IMG/VR virus record: IMGVR_UViG_3300020125_000547
Span: 1 to 53,842 of that record
Reading direction: 5' to 3' (one strand)
Length of the DNA: 53,842 nucleotides
DNA from: a virus
Part shown: positions 7,181-14,674 of the stretch, piece after piece
Numbering within the stretch: the stretch's first letter is position 1
Layout of the letters: every line of letters begins with the position of its first letter
Translations under genes and position numbers: made by a program
The notes under the pieces: generated by a model
Databases searched by the model: none
Told to the model about the DNA's origin: nothing
Seen by the model: the letters and a program-made list of their open reading frames with translations, nothing else

Positions 7181-7543
7181 CTAAGGCCGCGACGTCCGGA
7201 CCGGCGGGACGGGCGGGTGTGAATCCGCGACCACACCTGCCGCCGGTGGTGTGGCGCTGGGGATACGCTCGCGGCGCGGGTGCTCGCGGATCGCGTGCTG
7301 GTATAGCCAGCCGGCGACGGCCTCGGACGCAGCCGACCCCGCGAGCTTCGCCGTCAGCACGCGCAGCCACGCGCGACGGCGGATCCCGGCATCGATCAGC
7401 CGGCCGATCTCGTCACCGGGCATGCGGCTGTGGAGGAGGTCGGGGTGCGCGGTCGCCAGGTTGATCAGGCGCGCGTCGCCGCGGGCGATCGCGGCCTCGA
7501 GCGCGTGCTTGGCCCGGAGCACGCCGTTCCGGGCGCGTCTCAC
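7181..7543 (-). CDS. hypothetical protein
   Basis: A 120-residue protein from GTG 7543, overlapping the preceding stop (GTGA). The first part, KHALEAAIARGDARLINLAT and then HPDLLHSRM, looks like ankyrin-like helical-repeat sequence, followed by a basic helix and a Pro-rich tail. A 32-bp gap separates it from the next gene. Function unknown. Confidence 0.65.
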   Translation of the reverse strand: MRRARNGVLRAKHALEAAIARGDARLINLATAHPDLLHSRMPGDEIGRLIDAGIRRRAWLRVLTAKLAGSAASEAVAGWLYQHAIREHPRRERIPSATPPAAGVVADSHPPVPPVRTSRP

Positions 7544-7773
7544 GACGACCCGCGGCCAGGACGCGCGATCGCCCGCGGGATCTCGCGGACGCGCGGCACG
7601 CGCACCGGCCACACGACCCGCGCGAGCGCCGCGAAGCTCCGGCCGAGCGCGACGCCGGCGCGGACGAGCAGGTACAACACGCCCACGGCGACCGCGAGCG
7701 GCCACAGCAGCCCGGCCAGGAAAACAAGCGCCGGCGCCGGGTCGTCGTCGGCCAGCCGATCGGACAGCTCCAC
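7540..7773 (-). CDS. small membrane protein
   Basis: A 77-residue frame from GTG 7773 with one strong membrane segment (ALVFLAGLLWPLAVAVGVLY) and a basic C-terminus. The frame continues upstream with a second hydrophobic stretch (IVLYCCIGLIIGVLTG) back to position 7830 without any ATG, GTG or TTG. The nearest codon at the usual distance from the GCGCGTCCTAGG element is ATA 7830. The true product may therefore have two membrane segments and a rare start codon. Confidence 0.55.
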   Translation of the reverse strand: MELSDRLADDDPAPALVFLAGLLWPLAVAVGVLYLLVRAGVALGRSFAALARVVWPVRVPRVREIPRAIARPGRGSS

Positions 7774-7833
7774 ACCCGTAAGAACGCCGATGATGAGACC
7801 GATGCAGCAGTAGAGAACGATACCCGGTATGTT

Positions 7834-7857
7834 CCCTAGGACGCGCGATGCCTAGGG
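7834..7857 (-). promoter_or_regulatory. GCGCGTCCTAGG element within an 8-bp inverted repeat (copy 4)
   Basis: TCCCTAGG (7833-7840) and CCTAGGGA (7850-7857) are perfect inverted arms around a 9-10 base centre. The left arm overlaps an exact GCGCGTCCTAGG on the minus strand (7835-7846). It marks the head of the long leftward operon. Confidence 0.65.
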
Positions 7858-8376
7858 ATTCCTACGCGCACGGCTCGCTCGAATAACAATGCCCGACGAG
7901 CGCCTGCGCTGCGGCTCGTGGCGGCTCGCTCAATAAAAACGCGCCAGATAATCAAGAAAAATGCCGGATGGGCGTCCGTTCCGGCATCCTGTTCCGGCAT
8001 GCCTTCGGGTTAAGCTCTTGACAACGTTCATGTTTCTGGTTCTGTTCCTGCATGTTCCGGCATTCCGGCACGTCTTCCATAGTCCCCTGGGTGGTGTGTG
8101 TCATTTTTCGTGTCCGGCATTATTTAATCCCGGATATTCCCTTTTTATTATCTAGGTATATGTACTATTACACACACCAGATCTACTTCTCTGATCGATC
8201 GAAATAGGAACACTAGGAACAGTAGGAACCGGGCAACGATTTTAATGGGTTGGCGTGTTCCTGCATGGCGCTCTGTTCCGGGTTGATGCCGGAACAGCCT
8301 GCGCCGGGCCACTAACCACGCTCGATTTGCGAGAAAACCCGGCGGAATTGATCGCAATAGCAACGTATGGCAACAT
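7858..8376. other. repeat-rich, AT-rich non-coding control region (candidate origin or genetic switch)
   Basis: About 520 bp with no credible gene, much lower in G+C than its surroundings. GTTCCGGCAT occurs at 7978-7987, 7991-8000 and 8054-8063 and inverted at 8286-8295. GTTCCTGCAT occurs at 8044-8053 and 8257-8266, with shorter copies at 7961, 8063 and 8113. CGGCTCGCTC is repeated at 7871 and 7922. TAGGAAC is repeated three times at 9-bp steps (8205, 8214, 8223). CTGTTCCGG/CCGGAACAG form a 9-bp hairpin (8273-8297). CAACRTATGG is doubled at 8361-8380. A TTGACA lies at 8018-8023 without a clear -10. The AT-richest part is 8101-8165. It separates the leftward early operon from the rightward small-terminase gene. 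Confidence 0.7.
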
Positions 8377-8898
8377 ATGGTCATGAGCAGACCGAGAGGA
8401 AACCCGAACTGGAAGCCCGGCGTGAGCGGCTTCCCCGCTGGCCGGCCGCGGACCGGCACCAGCCTCACGTCGATGATCCGGAGCAAGGTCCCCCTGGACG
8501 AGATCGTCTACCTCTGGCAGGCGATGGCCTGGGGCGAGCCGGTCGTCCGCGACGCCGAGTACATGCGCCGCCTCTGTGAAGCGCGCGCCGCCGGCGAGCC
8601 TGACCCGCCGCGCCCGGCGGCCGCCGAGGTCGTCTACCCGACGATCGACCAGCAGCAGTCGGCGATGAAGTTCCTCGCCGAGTGGGGCTACCAGCGCCCG
8701 GCCGAGCGGCTGGAGATCGCGCCGGCGCCCGAGGCGGACCTGAGCGCACTCACCGACGAGGAGCTCGAGGTCTACGAGCGGCTGCTCGCGAAGGCGTCGG
8801 GTGCGGCGCTACCACCGAGCGCACCGCCGGCATTGCCCGGCAGGGTCATCGACGCGATCGGCGTCGAGGTCGCGGCGGCGCTACCGCCGGGGCGCTAG
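8377..8898 (+). CDS. terS: DUF5681-containing protein, candidate small terminase subunit
   Basis: A 173-residue protein; ATG 8377 or ATG 8383 could start it. Residues about 3-22 hold the basic motif PRGNPNWKPGVSGFPAGRPR, the DUF5681 signature seen in many phage small-terminase-like and packaging proteins. The middle contains a helical YPTIDQQQSAMKFLAEWGYQ segment, and the C-terminal third has LTDEELEVYERLLAKA, also typical of these proteins. TerS recognises packaging sites and loads TerL. The gene lies next to the repeat-rich control region, which could contain the recognition site. The large subunit is 6.6 kb away on the other strand. Confidence 0.6.
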   Translation: MVMSRPRGNPNWKPGVSGFPAGRPRTGTSLTSMIRSKVPLDEIVYLWQAMAWGEPVVRDAEYMRRLCEARAAGEPDPPRPAAAEVVYPTIDQQQSAMKFLAEWGYQRPAERLEIAPAPEADLSALTDEELEVYERLLAKASGAALPPSAPPALPGRVIDAIGVEVAAALPPGR

Positions 8899-9212
8899 TG
8901 CGAGGTCGCGCCCACGCGGTGCAGCCGGTACAGCCCGCTCCCCGGCGCAGTCACGTCGACGGGGATCCCGGCGCGGGCGTTCGCCTCGCTCGTCGCGAGC
9001 TGGAAGCGCACGCCTCCGGTCGCGGCCGCACCGCGCGCGATCACCCAGTACGGTGTCGCGATCGCCAGGCCAAGCGGCAGCTGCCCGGAGCTCAGCGCCA
9101 GGAACGGACCCTCGCCGGTCGTAAGCGTCCGGTCGCTCGCGAACAGCGGGCCGTGCACGCTGTCGCCGGCGGGCGAGGGCGTGAAGTAGATCAGGTGGTC
9201 TAGCGGCGGCAC
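8895..9212 (-). CDS. stand-alone copy of the phage's recurrent 'TGDGPV' domain
   Basis: A 105-residue protein from GTG 9212, which overlaps the end of the upstream gene and has GGAGATG just before it. Residues about 28-95 read LTTGEGPFLALSSGQLPLGL, then YWVI, QLATSEANARAGIPVDVT and a GSGLYRL end. These match in order the module inserted in the sheath, neck, decoration and fibre proteins of this phage. It is the only copy outside the virion gene cluster and on the minus strand. It ends four bases into the convergent terS-like gene. It may be a free decoration or adhesion protein. Confidence 0.7.
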   Translation of the reverse strand: MPPLDHLIYFTPSPAGDSVHGPLFASDRTLTTGEGPFLALSSGQLPLGLAIATPYWVIARGAAATGGVRFQLATSEANARAGIPVDVTAPGSGLYRLHRVGATSH

Positions 9213-10222
9213 GGGCGCATCTCCTCGAGCGTGTCGCCCGGCAGCGGCCCGGGATCGATCAAGCGAACCGACGCGCGGTAACCGCTCGGCGCCGTGGACC
9301 AGCCGCGCCACTCCATGAGGTACCAACGATCGTCGAGGATCCCCGCGCGGCGGATGCGCCCCTCGAAGATCTCGCCGGCGTAGGGCACCCAGCGCTCGGC
9401 GACAACGAGCGGGACCGGCGGCGGCTCTGAGCCGGCACCACCAGCGATCCAGGCGCACGCGGCCCGCACGTCGGGGTGCTCGGCCTGCGGCTTCGTCAGG
9501 GCCGAGGACAGCGCCACGAGTCCGCGCATGACGTCGGCCGAAGGTCGGGGCATTGCAGCCTTGGCCGCGGTGACGACCGCTGACAGCGGCTCGCCCTCGA
9601 CCCCGAGCGCAGCGCCGATGTCGCGGAGCGCGACCTGCTGCGCGTGCGCGTTGGCCTGGATGTCCTGCAGCCCCGCGGCCGCGGTGCGCAGCGCCGACGC
9701 CTTGTCGCGGATCGCCTTGGTGATCTCCCCGACCCAGTCGGCCGCGACGAAGCCTGCGTCGAGCCGGAGGTCGGCCGCGATCGTGGCGAGTGCGTTGAGC
9801 GCGGTCGTGAACTGGGCCTGGCGCTCGCGGCGCAGGGACCGCTCCTCGTCTCGTTCCCGGCACGTCGCCTTCGCTGCCGCCACCGTGCGCCCGAGCCAGC
9901 CGCCCAGGCCGGCGTCGACGCCGAGCGCGCCGGCGACGTCGAGGAGCCCGCGCTCGACCGGCGTCGGTTCGGGCAGCAGGGAGAGCCCCCAGCCGCACCC
10001 GGTCGAACAACGACCGCCGGTGCGGTCACCACTGCAGCCGCCGCAGAGGTCGTTCGCCGGGGCGAGCTCGGGCTCGATGTTCGCGTCCGGCCCCGCTAGT
10101 TCGATCGCGCGAGCGGCGATCTCGCGCACCATCTGCGTCGTGGCTGCCCGAATGCCTGGATCGGCCGGCAGCGCATAGCGCTCGTCCATAATGAGACGCG
10201 TGATCTCCTCGATGTCGCGCAT
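9200..10222 (-). CDS. hypothetical protein
   Basis: A 340-residue protein from ATG 10222, overlapping the upstream stop as TGATG. Residues about 50-70 have a Cys/Gly cluster (CGGCSGDRTGGRCSTGCGW) that may bind metal. The middle 150 residues are long Ala-rich helices; the last 90 contain WVPYAGEIFEGRIRRAGILD and WYLMEWRGW, a compact beta-rich domain. No family is recognised. It lies in a three-gene leftward run downstream of 10222-10767. Confidence 0.7.
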   Translation of the reverse strand: MRDIEEITRLIMDERYALPADPGIRAATTQMVREIAARAIELAGPDANIEPELAPANDLCGGCSGDRTGGRCSTGCGWGLSLLPEPTPVERGLLDVAGALGVDAGLGGWLGRTVAAAKATCRERDEERSLRRERQAQFTTALNALATIAADLRLDAGFVAADWVGEITKAIRDKASALRTAAAGLQDIQANAHAQQVALRDIGAALGVEGEPLSAVVTAAKAAMPRPSADVMRGLVALSSALTKPQAEHPDVRAACAWIAGGAGSEPPPVPLVVAERWVPYAGEIFEGRIRRAGILDDRWYLMEWRGWSTAPSGYRASVRLIDPGPLPGDTLEEMRPCRR

Positions 10223-10767
10223 CACACCACCCCCAGTTTCCCGAGCTCGACGTGCACCGTCGCGAGGTCGACCTCGAGCGCCGCGGTGTTCTCGTGCTGC
10301 CCGAGCCGGCGCGCGGTCTGGAGGAGCTTCGCGTACAGCGCGCCGGCGATCGCGCGGAGGTTCGCGAGCTCGGCCGGGTCCGCGCCGACCGGCGTGCGCA
10401 GCCCGTTCGCGATCGCCGCGAGGGCGCGTTCGCTCGGCGGCGGCGCGACGTGGCGCGGTCCGGCGAGCAACTCCTCGGGCGTCGCGCGCTCGATCATCTC
10501 GCGCGTCACGTCGCCGTGGGGGACGGAGATCGCAGCCGGAAACAGTGCGTCGTACGCCGCGCGCCAGCCGTCGCGCTGGTTCAGCGGGTGTCCGTCGTGC
10601 CAATCGACGCGCCGGGTCTCGACCGTGATCGCCTTCGGCGAGACGCAGTCGTTGGGGTAGTTGGCGTTCTCGATCACCCGGCCGACGGCCGCGCCGCCGA
10701 TCCGGTCGTGATCGACCACCAGCAGGGTCACACGGTGAACCTCGGTCGGGATGGTTTCGTCGGTCAT
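10222..10767 (-). CDS. hypothetical protein
   Basis: A 181-residue protein starting MTDETIPTEVHRVTLLVVDH. The N-terminal DRIGGAAVGRVIENANYPND segment and an acidic-aromatic DWHDGHPLNQRDGW resemble conserved phage proteins of unknown function. The C-terminal half is helical. The stop overlaps the next start, and its own start overlaps the gene upstream. Confidence 0.72.
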   Translation of the reverse strand: MTDETIPTEVHRVTLLVVDHDRIGGAAVGRVIENANYPNDCVSPKAITVETRRVDWHDGHPLNQRDGWRAAYDALFPAAISVPHGDVTREMIERATPEELLAGPRHVAPPPSERALAAIANGLRTPVGADPAELANLRAIAGALYAKLLQTARRLGQHENTAALEVDLATVHVELGKLGVV

Positions 10768-11003
10768 TGCTGGCCCTCCGGCCGGAGCGCCGCGGTCTCG
10801 CGACGGGTCTTGCGCTCGTCCGCGAGCTCCTGCCCGTACCGCGGGCCGGTCTGGTAGCGCTGGCGCCGGAGCGTCGCGGCGCGCTCGATGCGGTGATAGA
10901 ACTGGCCGTCCGCGGTGACGGTCGGCACGAGGTCGAGGTGGCGTCGTCGGGTGATCCGGCGGCGGGCGGTGCGCTGGCTCGTTGCGCGTCGGTAGGTGCT
11001 CAT
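10764..11003 (-). CDS. small basic hypothetical protein
   Basis: A 79-residue, very Arg-rich protein (MSTYRRATSQRTARRRITRR at the start) from ATG 11003. It is the first gene of the leftward run. The basic composition suggests nucleic-acid binding. An upstream open extension exists but contains no convincing start. Confidence 0.6.
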   Translation of the reverse strand: MSTYRRATSQRTARRRITRRRHLDLVPTVTADGQFYHRIERAATLRRQRYQTGPRYGQELADERKTRRETAALRPEGQQ

Positions 11004-11226
11004 TGCACTCGGTCCCCTGCGATCGCCGTGCCGCGGCGCGCGGACGCGCAAGCGCCCGGGGCCGCGTCGCGGGCCGCGGTCGCGCCGGCCGAGTGTGGCG
11101 TAACAGATACAGGGACGTGTACCCGGCGCATCACAGACGCAACGCGTTAGACGCAGCGGGTCGTAGGTAAACTCGCGGTTTAGGAGCGCGCCCAACCGGG
11201 CATGCGAAAAGCATTGATAAGGGGGT
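11004..11226. other. divergent intergenic region
   Basis: 223 bp between the leftward run and the rightward gene at 11227. No clear -35/-10 pair or hairpin was found. A leftward frame is open across it (with a CVCDAPGTRPCICYA stretch) but lacks a credible start. It probably holds promoters for both directions. Confidence 0.4.
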
Positions 11227-12600
11227 ATGACGACTTTCAAGGCGTTTCCAGCCGGCCGGGTTGAGGCCGCGCGCGACGAGCTCGCGAAGGCGCAGCGCCG
11301 CCTCGAGCGCGCCGCGGTGCGCGCCGGCCAGGACGCGCCGGCCGCTCCGGCCGCTCCGGTGCTCACTGTGGTGCGCGAGTACGTGCTGAGCCGCTGCGCC
11401 AGCTACAGCGGCTGCGGCCGGGAGTGGGAGGGCGTCGGCCCGTGCCCCAGCGGGCGGACGTGCGGCCCGGTCAAGCGCCGCGCGCTGGTCGACCTCGAGC
11501 TCCAGGCGCCGCCGGCGCGGCTCGCGGGCTGGGACTTCCTCGCGGTCGTCGAGCCGCTGACCGGCGGCAATCTGATCCGGCAGGTCCCCGGCGCCGAGGT
11601 GGCCGAGGGCGAGCTCGCCGCGTGGCGTATGGGCCCGATCGCGTGCGACCACTGCAAGGCCGCGCGGCACCGCAAGGAGACGTTCATCCTGCGCGGCGAG
11701 GGTGTGGAGGTGCCGGCCGGCATGGTCCGGGCCCGGGTCTACAAGCAGGTCGGCCGCCAGTGCTTGGCTGCGTTCCTCGGCGGCCGGAGCGCAGCCGACA
11801 TCGTCGCCCGGTTGGGTTGGGACGCGATCGTGCGCGGCGCGGGCGGCGAGGAGGAGGAGGAGGGCTTCGGTGGCGGGCGCGGCGCCCTCGACCTGTACGA
11901 CCCGGCCGAGTTCCTGGCCTGGTGCTGCGCGGTCGCGCGCCTCGACGGGTTCGTGACGCGGAAGATGGCGTCGGAGGCGAGCGACGCGGGCGGCGGCCGC
12001 CGCGCCACCTCGAGCGAGGTCGAGTGGATGCTCGGCCCGGCGCCGACCGGCGATAGCCGGCCCGACTGGGTGGCTGCACGCGAGCGCCTCGCGCCCACCG
12101 AAGGTGACCAGACCCGCGCCGCGGCGACCCTGGCCTGGGCGCGCGCGCTGCCCGGTCGCGGCGACTACGAGCAGAGTCTCCGGCTGGTCGCCTCGCAGGA
12201 AGCCTGCCAGCCGAAGCACGCCGGGATCCTCGCGAGCGCGGTGCCGGCGTACGAGCGTGAGCTCGGCTTCGCGGTGAAGCGCGCGGCGCGCGGCCCAGGC
12301 GAGCACTACGGCGCGGTCGGGGAGCGCTACGAGCTCACGCTCACGGTCGAGAAGGTGGTGCCGATCGAGGGCGGGCAGTGGGGCCCGGCGGTGATCGCGA
12401 CCATGCGCGACGCGGCCGGCCGGTGCTTCATATGGCGGACCACCTCGAGCCCGGGCGCGGTCGGTACGACCCTCGCCCTGAAGGGCACCGTGAAGAAGCA
12501 CAGCGAGTTCCGCGGCGAGAAGCAGACCGAACTGACCCGGTGCCGGGTGGAGCGTCCGAAGGCGACGGAGGCAGGATCCGCGCCGTCGTGCGCGTCCTAG
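11227..12600 (+). CDS. zinc-binding protein with C-terminal OB-fold-like domain
   Basis: A 457-residue protein from ATG 11227 with AAGGGGG upstream. The first 45 residues are an Ala/Arg helix. Residues about 138-180 include ACDHCKAARHRKETF and KQVGRQCLAAFLGG, a metal-site arrangement common in related phage/plasmid proteins. The C-terminal region (about 365-445) has YELTLTVEKVVPIEGGQWG and then a strand series ending LKGTVKKHSEFRGEKQTELT, which looks like an OB-fold. A role in DNA replication or repair is plausible. It ends in A-S-stop within the GCGCGTCCTAG element of the next gene. Confidence 0.7.
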   Translation: MTTFKAFPAGRVEAARDELAKAQRRLERAAVRAGQDAPAAPAAPVLTVVREYVLSRCASYSGCGREWEGVGPCPSGRTCGPVKRRALVDLELQAPPARLAGWDFLAVVEPLTGGNLIRQVPGAEVAEGELAAWRMGPIACDHCKAARHRKETFILRGEGVEVPAGMVRARVYKQVGRQCLAAFLGGRSAADIVARLGWDAIVRGAGGEEEEEGFGGGRGALDLYDPAEFLAWCCAVARLDGFVTRKMASEASDAGGGRRATSSEVEWMLGPAPTGDSRPDWVAARERLAPTEGDQTRAAATLAWARALPGRGDYEQSLRLVASQEACQPKHAGILASAVPAYERELGFAVKRAARGPGEHYGAVGERYELTLTVEKVVPIEGGQWGPAVIATMRDAAGRCFIWRTTSSPGAVGTTLALKGTVKKHSEFRGEKQTELTRCRVERPKATEAGSAPSCAS

Positions 12601-12601
12601 G
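12590..12601 (+). promoter_or_regulatory. GCGCGTCCTAGG element, copy 5
   Basis: An exact plus-strand copy, 5 nt before ATG 12607 of the SspB-like gene. It contains the stop codon of the preceding gene; AGGA in it may also act as ribosome binding site. Confidence 0.68.
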
Positions 12602-12606
12602 ACCTC

Positions 12607-13113
12607 ATGAAGACCTGGATCACGTGGGAGCGCGAGGGCGCGCCAGCTGCGCGCGTCGAACTACCGGCCGAGGTCGCCGAGGAGATCGAGCGTCACGCGG
12701 CGGAGATCGGCGCGCCCGGCGCCGTTGACGTCGTCGCGTCGCTGGTGCGCAGCGTGGCCAGCGAGCTCCGCCAGCGGCCGCCGTTCGACGGCGAGGCGGC
12801 GGCTGCGACGCTGCGAGCGCTGCTCGACCAGGGCGCGGTGATGCTCACGCTCCGGCCGCAAGCGCACGGCGTCGACGTCCCCGAGGCGCTCCGCGACAGC
12901 CCGATCGTGACGCTGCGGTTCGGCTACGGCCTGACCCCGCCGATCCTCGGCCTGGAGGTCGACGCGGACGGGGTGCGTGGAACGCTGACCTTCGGCGTAA
13001 TGCCGTACTATTGCGTGATTCCCTGGCGCGCCGTGCTGATCGCGGCGCTCGAGCGTCCGACCGGGCCCGCCGCGCCGCCGGCATCACCGCGACCGAAGCT
13101 CAGGCTCGTGTAG
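12607..13113 (+). CDS. SspB-like ClpXP adaptor-domain protein
   Basis: A 168-residue protein. Residues about 75-150 contain AVMLTLRPQAHGVDVPEALR, SPIVTLRFGYGLTPPILGLE, then DADGVRGTLTFGVMPYYCVI and PWRAVLIAAL. This order of beta strands matches the substrate-tag-binding domain of stringent starvation protein B, which delivers ssrA-tagged and other substrates to ClpXP. The N-terminal 70 residues are helical and not typical of SspB. The C-terminus is Pro-rich and basic, where SspB carries its ClpX-binding tail. A phage copy could redirect host proteolysis. Confidence 0.7.
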   Translation: MKTWITWEREGAPAARVELPAEVAEEIERHAAEIGAPGAVDVVASLVRSVASELRQRPPFDGEAAAATLRALLDQGAVMLTLRPQAHGVDVPEALRDSPIVTLRFGYGLTPPILGLEVDADGVRGTLTFGVMPYYCVIPWRAVLIAALERPTGPAAPPASPRPKLRLV

Positions 13114-13123
13114 GATCCTGATG

Positions 13124-13157
13124 CGGTGGCGCGTCCTAGGTGCCGAATGCGCCACCG
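13124..13157 (+). promoter_or_regulatory. GCGCGTCCTAGG element in the loop of a 9-bp inverted repeat (copy 6)
   Basis: CGGTGGCGC (13124-13132) and GCGCCACCG (13149-13157) are perfect inverted arms. The 16-base centre contains the conserved GTCCTAGG, and the exact 12-mer spans 13129-13140. The second arm overlaps the ATG of the glycosyltransferase gene, so an RNA hairpin would mask that start. Confidence 0.65.
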
Positions 13158-14238
13158 TCCCCAGCACGTCACAGGATCTCGCGAGCAGGTCCGCGCGGTC
13201 CTCGCCTACAAGAACACTCAGATCAACCGCAACGTCTCCCATGTTGGCCTGGGCGTCACCGCCCAACTCACGCAGAAGACGCTCCTCGCCGCCGGCTACC
13301 ATGCCGAGACGTGGGCGGTCGACAGCGCGCCGGAGCTCGAGCTCCGGCTCGCCGCGGCGCAGATGACCGCCGCGCGGGCCGGCGCTCATCCGGTCTCGCA
13401 CGTCGTCATCGCGGCGCCGTGGATCGAGGCTGTGCAGCTCCAGGGGATGATCGCGCGCCACCCGGACGTCCAGTGGGTCGTGGAATGTCATAGTAACTTC
13501 GGCTTCTTGCAGGCCGACCCGGCCGGCGCGCGGCTCATGCGCGACGCGGCGACGCTCGACGCCGGGAGCCACAACTTCCGCGTCGCCGGGAACTGTCGGA
13601 AGTTCTGCGACACGTGGGCCGCGGCCTACGGCGGCCGAATGATGCTCCTGCCGAACCTGTACGACGTCAGCACGATCGTCCCGGTCGGGCAGCGGCAACC
13701 CTGGCAGCCCGGGCACACGCTGCGCGTCGGACTGTTCGGCGCCGTGCGGCCGCTCAAGAACCACACGACGGCGGTCGCCGCGGCGCTGCGGCTCGCGGCC
13801 GACCTGCGCAACGACGTGGAGATCCACATCTCGGAGGGTCGGGTCGAGAGCGGCGGGGTGGCGCTCGACGCCGTCGCGCAGCTCGCCGCGAACGTGCCGG
13901 GCGCGCGGCTCGTGCCTTCGGGCTGGCGCTCGTGGCCGGAGTTCCGGCGCCTGGTAGGCACGATGCACGTGTTGCTGCAGCCGAGCTTCACCGAGAGCTT
14001 CAACGTCGTGACCGCCGACGGGATCGCGAGCGGCGTCGCCTCGGTGGTCGGCGACGCGATCGACTGGGTGCCGCGCGACTGGGTCGCGTGTGCCGACGAC
14101 GCTGGCGACGTCGCGCGGGTTGCGCGCCGGCTGCTCCACGACGCGCATGCGGTGGCCGCGGGCCAGGCGGCGCTGCGCGCGTACGTGGCCGATGGGCTGC
14201 GGCACTGGGCGAGCTACCTGACTGGGGGCGCGGTGTGA
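13147..14238 (+). CDS. GT-B fold glycosyltransferase
   Basis: A 363-residue protein; ATG 13147 is preferred over GTG 13126, which lies inside the conserved element. The C-terminal half has LRVGLFGAVRPLKNHTTAVA (about residue 195), the phosphate-loop start of a GT4-type donor-binding domain, and LLQPSFTESFNVVTADGIAS (about 280), matching the E-x7-E region of retaining GT-B enzymes. The N-terminal half has VECHSN where an acceptor-binding loop is expected. Donor and acceptor are unknown. Phage enzymes of this type modify phage DNA or host surface sugars. Confidence 0.8.
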   Translation: MRHRPQHVTGSREQVRAVLAYKNTQINRNVSHVGLGVTAQLTQKTLLAAGYHAETWAVDSAPELELRLAAAQMTAARAGAHPVSHVVIAAPWIEAVQLQGMIARHPDVQWVVECHSNFGFLQADPAGARLMRDAATLDAGSHNFRVAGNCRKFCDTWAAAYGGRMMLLPNLYDVSTIVPVGQRQPWQPGHTLRVGLFGAVRPLKNHTTAVAAALRLAADLRNDVEIHISEGRVESGGVALDAVAQLAANVPGARLVPSGWRSWPEFRRLVGTMHVLLQPSFTESFNVVTADGIASGVASVVGDAIDWVPRDWVACADDAGDVARVARRLLHDAHAVAAGQAALRAYVADGLRHWASYLTGGAV

Positions 14239-14408
14239 TCACGATGCCATCCGAGTTCGACGCCGGGGTCGTGCGCGGTCACGATCCGGGCGACGAGGAC
14301 CCCGGCGAGCCGGCCGCGCGGCGCCAGATCCTCTGCGAGCGCCAGGCGTGGAAGGCCGACACGTTTCCTCTGCGGTTCGGGACGCCGATGGGGATGGCGC
14401 CGCGATGA
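14235..14408 (+). CDS. small hypothetical protein
   Basis: A 57-residue protein from GTG 14235, overlapping the glycosyltransferase stop (GTGTGA). It has an acidic first half (DAGVVRGHDPGDEDPGEPA), then a basic one. Its stop overlaps the next start (ATGA). No family. Confidence 0.55.
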   Translation: MITMPSEFDAGVVRGHDPGDEDPGEPAARRQILCERQAWKADTFPLRFGTPMGMAPR

Positions 14409-14674
14409 CCGAGCCCGCGCGCCCCTACTCGACGCTGCGCGACGGGAAGATCGTCTGGGTCTATCCGGGCGAGGCGTTGCCGGCGGCGAAGGTCCGCTCG
14501 CGCCTCGAGACCGACTCGGAGGTGCGAACTCGTCTCAACGCCGAGATCAAGCGCCGCCGCGCGGCCGATCCCTTCTGGCTCTGGTTCAAGCAGCCCGGCA
14601 GCGGGAAGGACCTCGACGCCGACCTGAAGGAACTCGGGCTGCCGGCGCGGCAGATGGTCGACGAGGTCGGATGA
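14405..14674 (+). CDS. small hypothetical protein
   Basis: An 89-residue charged protein (ADPFWLWFKQPGSGKDLDAD in the middle) coupled to both neighbours by overlapping stop/start codons. No family is recognised. Confidence 0.62.
   Translation: MTEPARPYSTLRDGKIVWVYPGEALPAAKVRSRLETDSEVRTRLNAEIKRRRAADPFWLWFKQPGSGKDLDADLKELGLPARQMVDEVG

Noticed and set aside
8018-8046. Strong promoter at TTGACA in the control region
   Set aside because: The -35 box is perfect, but no acceptable -10 lies 16-18 bp downstream (TCTGTT or CTGTTC only).
7961-8155. Rightward 64-codon frame in the control region
   Set aside because: No ribosome binding site or family, and it runs through the repeated GTTCCGGCAT units, so it is better explained as chance in non-coding DNA.
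11004-11226. Upstream extension of the leftward basic protein through the intergenic region
   Set aside because: The frame is open with a few Cys residues, but it has no start codon with a ribosome binding site, and the ATG at 11003 is adequate.
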